NCBI GenBank assembly: GCA_030673205.1
Contig: DAOVJP010000090.1
Location: 1 to 6,100, forward strand
Source of the DNA: Thermoplasmata archaeon
Lineage (GTDB): Archaea; Thermoplasmatota; Thermoplasmata; JAGHBH01
Reading direction: 5' to 3'
DNA: 6,100 nucleotides
Shown: piece after piece, positions 1 through 6,019 of the stretch
How the letters are laid out: every line of letters begins with the position of its first letter
Numbering within the stretch: the stretch's first letter is position 1
Program-made: the position numbers and the translations under genes
Notes under the pieces: generated by a model
What the model saw: the letters and a program-made list of their open reading frames with translations, nothing else
What the model was told of the DNA's origin: nothing
Database searches by the model: none

Positions 1-2
1 CC

Positions 3-2204
3 TCGGTGTTCGAACTGTTCTACGATGGTTCCACACCTCTTTCTTCCTTCTGGAACATGCACACCGAGGGATCGGCGGGTGTCACACTCGAAGGCGGCGC
101 CATCAAGATGACCAGTGGAATGGGGTCTGGGAACGTGGGCAACCTCGTATCTCTCCTAGCCCTCCCAGACTCTCTGGCCTTCCACTACAGCTATTATCTG
201 GCAGACGGAAAGGACTATGGAATGTACACGCAGATAACCCCCGAGACGAACCCCTCCATGGTATATACGGCCGAGAACGATTATGACGGTCTCACCATAC
301 ACGACTATTATAGGATGGCTGAGAACAACCACAGCATAATGGTGGGCGGGGTTCCAATGGCCTCTGCTGCCTTGCCGCAGCTCGGATCAGAGATTTGGCA
401 TAATATCATGCACACCCACACCCCCAATGACCAGAGCGTGTGGATGGACGGCGCATTGGAGGATATGACCACTGTGGATGTGTCCTCTTGGGGAGACAGA
501 TACCTGTTGGTGGGGTGGGCTCCTCCGTGGGACCAGAGCCTGGAAATGTACATGGACAACATCTTCGTACGACAATACACGGCACAAGAGCCCACAGCAG
601 TCTTTGTCGGCGGACCAAGCACTGGCCCCGACAGCACCGGAATATCCTTGGCCAACACCCCCCATGCCACCATCTCCGACAACGAGATACGTGGATGGGA
701 CATCGGCCTAAACACCTCCAACACCACCTGGTTGGTAGTGGAAGGGAATCTCTTCGCGGACAGCACAGACTTTGGCGTGAAAATGGAGCCAGAGGACAAT
801 ATGGTGTTCAGGGAGAACACGCTGGAACAGAACGGTGTGGCCATAAGTCTCACAACCATCGCATCATCCCTCTTCCGTTTAGAGAACTGCAGTTTCCTGG
901 GGAACACCTACAACTTCCTGTTGGCGGACGGCAGCCACCCACACAGCCTAAGCTGTAGCTTTGATACGTGGAGCGATAATATGGTAGACCCCTCCTCCGG
1001 CCCCTCGGCTGACCTCACGGTGAAGAACTACCTAGTGGTGGAGGTCTACGACGTGGGCTCCAACCCGTTGAACGGAGCTACGGTATGGGTCACGGATGAT
1101 GGGGATCTACAGGATGTTGGACTGACCGGTGCTAACGGAAGACTGGGTTGGATCATCGTAGCGGACCGCGTCATCGGACCTGGCACATGGACGGAGAACA
1201 CGACCATTGTCAACGTCTCCTCCACCGGCAAGAACTTCATCAACGAGAACAGACCGGTCAACATGAGCATCAGCAGATTAGAGATGTTCTTCGAAACAGG
1301 AGCGGGCGACGGAATAGCACCAGCGGCCCCCATCAACCTCGCCATAACACACGATGGCTCAGCGGTGAGGATATCGTGGGAAGAGGGCGCCAACGGCAAC
1401 ATGGATCTCGTACACTACCGCATCTACCGCTCCACAAGCCCACACGCCCCTTGGCCGTGGACCGTTCCCGCAGGTTGGGGAGACATACTGGCAACGAGCA
1501 CCATGGACCTGACGAACTCATGGGATGACACCACCGAGTACTATTACATCGTCCGAGCCTTCGACGTATACGACGGGGATAGCGCCAACAGCACCATGGG
1601 TGCCAAATCCGTGATAACCATGGGTGCAGGACTAAACCTCGTGGGCATGGACCTGCCAATAGACCTGATCCGCCCAGATGGCGGTTTCGGCCCCGAGGGC
1701 TGCAAGAATGCTACTCTAGAGATACAGACCCAGAACCCGGCTGTGAACGTGCTGGTGATACGCAGATGGACCCCCGGCGGATGGGAAAAATATGAGCCCA
1801 GCCAAGAACCATTCACATCCTACTTCAATATGTACGCCAAGGAGGGCTATTTCATACAGCTAGACGCAGACCCCACAGACGAATGGCGCGTGGGCGGCCT
1901 GGTGTTCGAGTCGCCGCAGACCATAGCAATGGGAGCGGGTCTCAACCTCATAAGCCCACCCACAGACCTGGAAAGGCCTGATAGTGGCTTCGGCCCCGAA
2001 GGCTGCAAGAACGCCACAACAGAGATAGAGGCACAGAACCCGACTGTGAACGTGCTGATGATACGCCGGTGGACCACAAGCGGATGGATGAAATATGAGC
2101 CCAGCCAGGAACCTTTTACCTCGTACTTCAACATGGAAGCCGACAAAGGATACTTCATCCAGGTGAGCACAGACCCCACGAACGAGTGGACCACAAGCTG
2201 GTAA
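3..2204 (+). CDS. Large mosaic secreted/surface protein, beta-helix plus Fn3 plus C-terminal repeats (5' partial)
   Basis: The frame is open to the left edge, so the true start and any signal peptide lie outside; the GTG at 6 is probably internal. Counting from that GTG, residues 1-195 look like a concanavalin/LamG-type jelly roll, rich in Gly, Trp and Tyr. Residues about 220-315 have the N-x-[IVF] spacing of right-handed parallel beta-helix repeats (ISDNEI, VVEGNLF, VFRENTL, RLENCSF). Residues about 341-430 resemble a carboxypeptidase-regulatory or Ig-like domain (VVEVYDVGSNPLNGATVWV). Residues 436-535 are an Fn3 domain (APAAPINLAI, VRISWEE, YRIYRS, YYYIVRAFD). Two tandem repeats follow at 539-641 and 642-732. 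Many N-x-S/T sequons suggest an exported glycoprotein. No C-terminal membrane anchor or sorting signal is visible. The role is unknown; adhesion or glycan binding is only a guess from the folds. It appears unrelated to the metabolic genes downstream. Confidence 0.85.
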   Translation, partial: SVFELFYDGSTPLSSFWNMHTEGSAGVTLEGGAIKMTSGMGSGNVGNLVSLLALPDSLAFHYSYYLADGKDYGMYTQITPETNPSMVYTAENDYDGLTIHDYYRMAENNHSIMVGGVPMASAALPQLGSEIWHNIMHTHTPNDQSVWMDGALEDMTTVDVSSWGDRYLLVGWAPPWDQSLEMYMDNIFVRQYTAQEPTAVFVGGPSTGPDSTGISLANTPHATISDNEIRGWDIGLNTSNTTWLVVEGNLFADSTDFGVKMEPEDNMVFRENTLEQNGVAISLTTIASSLFRLENCSFLGNTYNFLLADGSHPHSLSCSFDTWSDNMVDPSSGPSADLTVKNYLVVEVYDVGSNPLNGATVWVTDDGDLQDVGLTGANGRLGWIIVADRVIGPGTWTENTTIVNVSSTGKNFINENRPVNMSISRLEMFFETGAGDGIAPAAPINLAITHDGSAVRISWEEGANGNMDLVHYRIYRSTSPHAPWPWTVPAGWGDILATSTMDLTNSWDDTTEYYYIVRAFDVYDGDSANSTMGAKSVITMGAGLNLVGMDLPIDLIRPDGGFGPEGCKNATLEIQTQNPAVNVLVIRRWTPGGWEKYEPSQEPFTSYFNMYAKEGYFIQLDADPTDEWRVGGLVFESPQTIAMGAGLNLISPPTDLERPDSGFGPEGCKNATTEIEAQNPTVNVLMIRRWTTSGWMKYEPSQEPFTSYFNMEADKGYFIQVSTDPTNEWTTSW
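1620..2201 (+). repeat. Two tandem ~100-residue C-terminal domain repeats
   Basis: Copy 1 begins at 1620 and copy 2 at 1929, a period of 309 bases (103 codons); copy 2 ends at the stop. Each copy opens with MGAGLNL, then RPD-x-GFGPEGCKNAT, QNP-x-VNVL-x-IRRWT, KYEPSQEPFTSYFNM, GYFIQ and DPT-[DN]-EW. Each has one cysteine (residues 566 and 667 counted from codon 6) next to an NAT glycosylation sequon. The layout (LNL start, W-x-Y-x-P middle, GYFI end) resembles a small beta domain common at the C-termini of archaeal surface proteins. Differences are largely at third codon positions, consistent with selection on protein sequence. Confidence 0.9.
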
Positions 2205-2242
2205 GCACAGACCCGCCCAATGAATGGGAGACGACGTGGTAG
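2163..2242 (+). repeat. 38-bp tandem duplication of the gene's last 13 codons, second copy out of frame
   Basis: Copy A (2163-2200, running on into stop TAA) encodes VSTDPTNEWTTSW. Copy B (2201-2238, running on to TAG at 2240-2242) encodes VSTDPPNEWETTW in the reading frame that begins at 2201. By hand alignment 26 of 38 bases match, and five codon pairs differ only synonymously (gtg/gta, ccc/ccg, aac/aat, gag/gaa, aca/acg). The natural period would be 39 bases; one G appears to be missing at the junction ctgg/taag, which creates the present TAA. Copy B therefore looks like former coding sequence of the upstream gene. Confidence 0.75.
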
Positions 2243-2320
2243 GTACAAGCGCGTGGTGAACGCACACGTGGCGATGAGCGTCCAACGGAGGCTACACGCT
2301 CTTGACGACGCCACAAATCC

Positions 2321-2328
2321 CATATACC
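2321..2328 (+). promoter_or_regulatory. Possible TATA box for the crotonase gene
   Basis: The AT-rich element CATATACC lies in otherwise GC-rich DNA about 30-37 bases before the ATG at 2358. Archaeal transcription usually starts about 25 bases after the box, which would give a leaderless or very short-leader mRNA here. That fits the weak Shine-Dalgarno match (GGTG at 2349-2352). The match to a TATA consensus is modest. Confidence 0.35.
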
Positions 2329-2357
2329 CTTCTAAGTATGGTCTCCCTGGTGCTCAC

Positions 2358-3125
2358 ATGGAATCGGAACTGGTGATCGTGGAGAGGAAAGGGAACGTGT
2401 CGTGGCTCATCCTCAATCGGCCTGAGAAGAAGAATGCCTTAACAATATCCATGACTGGAGAGATCTTTGCCGCCCTGGAGTCTGCGGATGCCGACACGGA
2501 TGTGCGGATGGTGGTGCTCACGGGCGCTGGCAAGGCGTTCTCTGCCGGAGGGGATATAATGGAGATGGCGAGCGCCGAGGACAAGCCCCACTCGCTCGGG
2601 GAACTCGCGGAGGGTGTGCAGCGCTGTGTAAGGAAGATGCGTTCCATGTTGAAGCCTGTCCTGGTGGCCGTTAACGGACATGCTACCGGAGCGGGGTTAG
2701 CACTCGTTCTGGGTGGCGATCTGGTCTTGGCATCCGAGAGCGCCACGTTCAACACTGGTTTCATACGAATAGGGCTTGCTCCCGGCTGCGGGACCTTCTT
2801 CCTCTCCCGGCTCGTGGGGTACCAGAGGGCCTGCGAGATGGTGTTCTTCGGAGACACCTTCGACGCTGAAGAGGCGTACGAGATGGGCTTGGTCAACACG
2901 TTGGTGAAGCCGGAGAACCTGGAAGCAAAGGCCATGAAATGGGCGGAGGATCTGGAGGGCCGATCGGCGGAGGCTCTGGGTATGAGCAAGCGTCTTCTCA
3001 ATCAGGCATATCTGATCGGGTTGGACAAGCACTTCGTCAAAGAGCGAAATGCCATATCGGAAACAGCGGGCACGGAGTTCTTCGAGGATAAGATAGAGGC
3101 GTTCCTGCATAAGAGGAAGAACTGA
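2358..3125 (+). CDS. Crotonase-superfamily protein (enoyl-CoA hydratase/isomerase-like) lacking both hydratase glutamates
   Basis: A 255-residue protein of normal crotonase length. Fold markers are NRPEKKNAL (20-28), the first oxyanion-hole loop AFSAGGD (60-66) and the second at NGHATGAGLALVLGGD (106-121). Aligned by eye to mitochondrial enoyl-CoA hydratase, the two catalytic glutamates (144 and 164 in rat) are Ala115 and Phe135. Phe at the second site and the following IRIGLAP...TFFLSRLVG resemble PaaG-type CoA isomerases. However, the loop reads PGCGT, one residue shorter than the usual PDSGGT or PGAGGT, so the PaaG Asp is also absent. It should bind an acyl-CoA in the cytosol; the reaction is uncertain (isomerase, other crotonase chemistry or a degenerate enzyme). 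ATG 2358 is chosen because homology starts with ESELVIVERKGNVSW, whereas upstream in-frame codons run through the decayed repeat. It lies 77 bases ahead of the carboxylase operon on the same strand. Confidence 0.9.
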   Translation: MESELVIVERKGNVSWLILNRPEKKNALTISMTGEIFAALESADADTDVRMVVLTGAGKAFSAGGDIMEMASAEDKPHSLGELAEGVQRCVRKMRSMLKPVLVAVNGHATGAGLALVLGGDLVLASESATFNTGFIRIGLAPGCGTFFLSRLVGYQRACEMVFFGDTFDAEEAYEMGLVNTLVKPENLEAKAMKWAEDLEGRSAEALGMSKRLLNQAYLIGLDKHFVKERNAISETAGTEFFEDKIEAFLHKRKN

Positions 3126-3139
3126 GCTAGGCGCTGGAA

Positions 3140-3151
3140 CGGCAATTGCCG
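3140..3151. promoter_or_regulatory. Perfect 12-bp palindrome, candidate operator
   Basis: CGGCAATTGCCG is its own reverse complement. It sits in the short gap after the crotonase stop and ends 8 bases before the TATA-like element at 3160. That is where an archaeal activator or repressor could contact the basal factors. It could be a chance palindrome, and no second copy was seen in the window. A dimeric regulator of the downstream operon is an inference. Confidence 0.4.
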
Positions 3152-3159
3152 AACAAAAC

Positions 3160-3167
3160 CTTTTATA
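3160..3167 (+). promoter_or_regulatory. TATA box of the gamma-CA/liuC/carboxylase operon
   Basis: CTTTTATA is preceded by the A-rich stretch GAACAAAAC (3151-3159), a plausible BRE. Transcription would be expected near 3189-3193, leaving a leader of about 10-14 bases before ATG 3203. The box lies inside the longer reading frame that opens at 3146, which argues against that earlier start. The region lacks a clear Shine-Dalgarno, as expected for a first gene with a very short leader. Confidence 0.6.
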
Positions 3168-3202
3168 GATGCCTGATAGCTGTCCTCCTTGGACTTGATA
3201 GT

Positions 3203-3730
3203 ATGGCGATATACGAATTTGAAGGAAGAACGCCTAAGATAGACGAGAGTGCGTTCGTTGCAGAGGATGCGTCCATCGTGGGGGATGTGAGCATAGGAGC
3301 CCGATGTTTCATCGGCCCTGGGGCGAAGATAAAAGGGGATTATGGCACTATAATCATAGGGGACGATACGAGCATCCAGGAGAATTGCGTTCTCCATGCG
3401 AGGCCCGGTGAGAGGACGATCATAGGGGACAACGTGACCGTGGGCCACGGCGCAATAATACATGGAGGAACGTTGGAGGATTTCTGCATCATAGGCATGG
3501 GAGCTATCGTTTCCGATTATGCGGTCATCGGCAAATGGGCCGTGGTGGCTGAGGGATGTGTGGTCCGGAGCAAACAGGAGATACCGCCCGAGAACATAGC
3601 TGTGGGCATCCCGGCCAAGCTCAAGGGCCAGATAGACCAGGACTACAAGGACCAGTGGATGAAGTTCAAGAACATATATTCGGAGCTGGCCTCCAAACGA
3701 TATCCTGAGGGTTTGAAGAGGATAGGGTGA
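3203..3730 (+). CDS. Gamma-class carbonic anhydrase family protein (left-handed beta-helix)
   Basis: A 175-residue protein with hexapeptide repeats of a left-handed beta-helix (VGDVSIGARCFIGPGAKI, TIIIGDDTSI, TIIGDNVTVG) and a C-terminal helix (DYKDQWMKFKNIYSELASKR). The three zinc/iron-ligand histidines of gamma carbonic anhydrases are present: His65 (CVLH), His82 (VGH) and His87 (IIHGG). Against Methanosarcina Cam, Asp61 and Gln75 correspond to Asp46 and Gln59, while the active-site Arg59 position is Lys44. The protein is the short CamH/YrdA/PaaY type, without Cam's extra acidic loop, and should be a cytosolic trimer. ATG 3203 starts the typical MAIYEFEGRTPKID; the earlier start at 3146 would span the TATA box. 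It is the first gene of an operon, 5 bases before the liuC-like gene. It may hydrate CO2 to bicarbonate for the carboxylase, or hydrolyse CoA thioesters as PaaY does. Confidence 0.9.
   Translation: MAIYEFEGRTPKIDESAFVAEDASIVGDVSIGARCFIGPGAKIKGDYGTIIIGDDTSIQENCVLHARPGERTIIGDNVTVGHGAIIHGGTLEDFCIIGMGAIVSDYAVIGKWAVVAEGCVVRSKQEIPPENIAVGIPAKLKGQIDQDYKDQWMKFKNIYSELASKRYPEGLKRIG
3724..3730 (+). promoter_or_regulatory. Shine-Dalgarno site of the liuC-like gene
   Basis: AGGGTGA overlaps the last codons and stop of the upstream gene and ends 5 bases before ATG 3736. It matches most of GGAGGTGA and supports translation of the second cistron from one mRNA. Confidence 0.7.
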
Positions 3731-3735
3731 GATAG

Positions 3736-4518
3736 ATGGGCGAATACGAGATGCTGGATGTGGATGTTGGGAAAACAACCACCGTTGCATTGAACCGCCC
3801 GGAGATACACAACGCATTCAATAGCCAGCTCATAGAAGAGATGGAAGATTGTTTTCGGAAGTTGGGGGAGGATAAAGAGGTGAGTTGCATAGTCCTTACT
3901 GGCACTGGCAAGTCATTCTGCGCCGGAGCCGACCTCAACTGGATGAAGAGCATGATAGGCTATACCCGCGAAGAGAACGAGGCAGATTCTTGGGCCATGG
4001 CCGACATGTTCGAGACCATATACACGTGTCCCAAGCCTGTGTTGGGCAGGATAAACGGCTCGGCTTTCGGGGGCGGCCTTGGTCTTCTGGCAGTGTGCGA
4101 CTATGTCATATCTGTCCCAGACGCAAAATTCGCCTTCAGCGAGGTGAAACTGGGTATTGCACCGGCCGTCATCTCCCCCTATGTGCTCAAACGGATCGGC
4201 CCGAGTAGGGCCAGATACCTGTTCATATCGGGAGAGCGTTTCGGCCCTGAACAGGCCAGGGAATATGGGCTCGTGGATGAGATAGTGGACGGAGATATGG
4301 ATGAGATCGTCGAAAAGAAGGCAAAGATACTCTCATCCTCCGGCCCGATAGCCATAGCCAGGAACAAGGAGTTAGTGGCCAAGGTCACGGATATGGGGTG
4401 GGAGGAAGCACGGAAGTATACGGTCGGGCTCATAGCCGAACTGAGAACCTCCCCTGAGGGCCAGGAAGGAATAGGGGCGTTCTTGGAGAAACGAAGACCC
4501 CATTGGAGTGTGAAATGA
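3736..4518 (+). CDS. liuC: Methylglutaconyl-CoA hydratase-like crotonase (LiuC type)
   Basis: A 260-residue crotonase. The stretch FCAGADLNWMKSMIGYTREE (61-80) and the region AFGGGLGLLAVCDYVIS (110-126) followed by AKFAFSEVKLGIAPAVISPY (130-149) are typical of LiuC-type 3-methylglutaconyl-CoA hydratases. The second catalytic glutamate of the superfamily is kept (Glu136 in FSEV). The first is Gly116, as is usual in this bacterial-type subgroup to my knowledge. The expected reaction is 3-methylglutaconyl-CoA + water to (S)-HMG-CoA in leucine breakdown; it is reversible and could run backwards toward isovaleryl-CoA. Its stop overlaps the start of the biotin carboxylase, whose carboxylase would make its substrate; in bacterial liu clusters liuC also precedes liuD. 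A generic enoyl-CoA hydratase is the alternative. It is a distant paralogue of the crotonase at 2358. Confidence 0.85.
   Translation: MGEYEMLDVDVGKTTTVALNRPEIHNAFNSQLIEEMEDCFRKLGEDKEVSCIVLTGTGKSFCAGADLNWMKSMIGYTREENEADSWAMADMFETIYTCPKPVLGRINGSAFGGGLGLLAVCDYVISVPDAKFAFSEVKLGIAPAVISPYVLKRIGPSRARYLFISGERFGPEQAREYGLVDEIVDGDMDEIVEKKAKILSSSGPIAIARNKELVAKVTDMGWEEARKYTVGLIAELRTSPEGQEGIGAFLEKRRPHWSVK
4505..4510 (+). promoter_or_regulatory. Shine-Dalgarno site of the biotin carboxylase gene
   Basis: GGAGTG, inside the end of the liuC-like gene, lies 4 bases before ATG 4515 and 7 bases before ATG 4518. Both ATGs overlap the upstream stop (ATGA or TGATG), so translational coupling is likely with either. 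Confidence 0.55.
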
Positions 4519-6017
4519 TGTTCAAGAAGGTGTTGATAGCCAACCGAGGCGAGATAGCTGTCCGAATAATCCATGCCTGCCAGGAGATGGGAGTGAGCAC
4601 CGTGGCGGTATATTCCACAGCGGATGAGAAGGCTCCCCATGTCCATTTGGCGGACGAGAGCGTCTGCATAGGCGAACCCACGCCGGCGGAGAGCTACCTG
4701 AACATGGACAAGGTGTTGAAAGCGGCCAAGGATACGGGGGCGGATGCCATCCACCCAGGATACGGTTTTCTTTCCGAGAACGCTGATTTCGCCCGGCGCT
4801 GCTGGGAAGCGAATATGGTCTTCATCGGACCCCCTGCGGAGGTCATCACTCTCATGGGGGACAAGATAGCGGCCAAGAAGACCATGGAGAAGGCCCATGT
4901 GCCGATCATACCGGGCTATCACGGGGATGATCAGAGCCTGGAGAATTTCAAGGCACAGGCGAAGAAGATAGGATATCCAGTCATCATCAAGGCCGCCGCA
5001 GGGGGCGGTGGGAAGGGGATGAGGATAATACGAGAGGAAGAGGACATGGAAGAATCCCTGGAGAGCTCAAAACGAGAGTCACTATCCGCCTTCGGGAACG
5101 ATACCATGTTCATAGAGAAATATCTGGAAGAGCCGAGGCACATAGAATTCCAGATATTGGCGGACGAACAAGGCCACACAATACATCTCTTTGAGCGAGA
5201 GTGCTCTATCCAAAGGCGCCACCAGAAGATCGTGGAGGAGACACCCAGCGTGGCTTTGACCTCGGAATTGCGGGCAGAGATGGGAAAGGCGGCGGTGCAG
5301 GCCGCGGAAGCCGTGAAATATACCAATGCTGGCACCGTGGAATTCATGCTCTCTGGCTCCCAATACTATTTCATGGAGATGAACACGCGCCTGCAAGTGG
5401 AACATCCCATAACCGAGGCCACCACAGGCATAGACCTGGCCAAATGGCAGCTTCGGATAGCCTCCGGGGAGAAGTTGACGTTGAGCCAGGAGGATGTGCA
5501 CCAGCGCGGTCATTCCATAGAGTGCAGGATATATGCCGAAGACCCGGAAAAGGGCTTTCTACCCTCCACCGGCGTTATACAGCGCATGGAAGTGCCCCAG
5601 GGGGTCAATATACGCCATGACACCGGCATAGAGAGCGGCCTCGAGATCACCCCCTATTACGATCCCATGCTGGCAAAGCTCATAGTATATGGGGAGAGCA
5701 GGGACGATGCGATCGGTAAGATGGTCTGGACCCTATCCAACTATGTGACCATGGGCGTCACCACCAACGTGGCCTTCCTGAAGGAGGTGATCGCACACCC
5801 CGAGTTCAGAAAGGGGAACATAACCACCCATTTCATAGATGACTATTTCCAGAACTGGAAACACGCGGAGGAGATACCGGTCGAGGCGATCATGGCCGCC
5901 TCCATATATGATCTCCTCCACTACACGATACAAAAGGAACGGGGAGGCGGCGAGGCACACCGCGACCCATACTCCCCATGGAAGCGCAGCGGCAAATGGC
6001 GCATGGGAGGTGAGTGA
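4515..6017 (+). CDS. accC: Biotin carboxylase subunit of a split acyl-CoA carboxylase, probably 3-methylcrotonyl-CoA carboxylase
   Basis: A protein of about 500 residues. The N-terminal fold is FKKVLIANRGEIAVRII (3-19). The ATP-grasp glycine loop is KAAAGGGGKGM (159-169), followed by the signatures ERECSIQRRHQK (227-238) and MEMNTRLQVEHP (287-298). IYAEDPEKGFLPSTG is typical of methylcrotonyl/propionyl-CoA carboxylase alpha chains. It uses ATP and bicarbonate to carboxylate biotin on a carrier protein. It is longer than bacterial AccC (about 450): the last ~50 residues, ending DPYSPWKRSGKWRMGGE, match the place where the BT domain begins in one-chain MCC/PCC alpha subunits. The chain stops there and the next gene continues the pattern. 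Two start codons are possible (4515, 4518); Shine-Dalgarno geometry slightly favours 4518. The LiuC-like neighbour points to 3-methylcrotonyl-CoA, but specificity lies in the unseen carboxyltransferase, so acetyl-, propionyl- or pyruvate carboxylase remains possible. Confidence 0.93.
   Translation: MMFKKVLIANRGEIAVRIIHACQEMGVSTVAVYSTADEKAPHVHLADESVCIGEPTPAESYLNMDKVLKAAKDTGADAIHPGYGFLSENADFARRCWEANMVFIGPPAEVITLMGDKIAAKKTMEKAHVPIIPGYHGDDQSLENFKAQAKKIGYPVIIKAAAGGGGKGMRIIREEEDMEESLESSKRESLSAFGNDTMFIEKYLEEPRHIEFQILADEQGHTIHLFERECSIQRRHQKIVEETPSVALTSELRAEMGKAAVQAAEAVKYTNAGTVEFMLSGSQYYFMEMNTRLQVEHPITEATTGIDLAKWQLRIASGEKLTLSQEDVHQRGHSIECRIYAEDPEKGFLPSTGVIQRMEVPQGVNIRHDTGIESGLEITPYYDPMLAKLIVYGESRDDAIGKMVWTLSNYVTMGVTTNVAFLKEVIAHPEFRKGNITTHFIDDYFQNWKHAEEIPVEAIMAASIYDLLHYTIQKERGGGEAHRDPYSPWKRSGKWRMGGE
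6006..6013 (+). promoter_or_regulatory. Perfect Shine-Dalgarno before the carrier gene
   Basis: GGAGGTGA, an exact match to the archaeal 16S anti-Shine-Dalgarno, lies in the last codons of the biotin carboxylase gene, 6 bases before ATG 6020. Such a strong site shows that the downstream frame is independently translated, so the split is not simply a sequencing frameshift. Confidence 0.85.
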
Positions 6018-6019
6018 CC

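Noticed and set aside
2196..2242. Programmed -1 frameshift joining copy B to the large protein
   Set aside because: There is no X-XXY-YYZ slippery heptamer at tgg-taa and no obvious downstream hairpin; a one-base deletion explains the arrangement more simply.
2220..2357. N-terminal extension of the crotonase from the ATG at 2220
   Set aside because: The added 46 residues are Arg-rich, unlike any crotonase N-terminus, and begin inside the decayed repeat of the upstream gene; a TATA-like element also lies inside this stretch.
2205..2357. Search of the intergenic gap for a terminator, tRNA or small RNA
   Set aside because: No T-rich tract, cloverleaf or strong hairpin was seen; beyond the duplicated tail and the possible TATA box the gap holds nothing recognisable.
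3146..3202. Earlier start for the gamma-CA gene
   Set aside because: These codons contain the TATA box and part of the palindrome, and family homology begins at MAIYEFEGRTPKID.
3002..3817. Long open frame on the minus strand across the end of the crotonase, the gamma-CA gene and the liuC start
   Set aside because: Its translation shows no recognisable domain and it lies opposite three well-supported + strand genes; GC-rich codon usage keeps the antisense frame open.
4179..4922. Minus-strand open frame of about 247 codons
   Set aside because: It is antisense to the liuC-like and biotin carboxylase genes, whose conserved motifs explain the sequence; no ribosome site or domain supports it.
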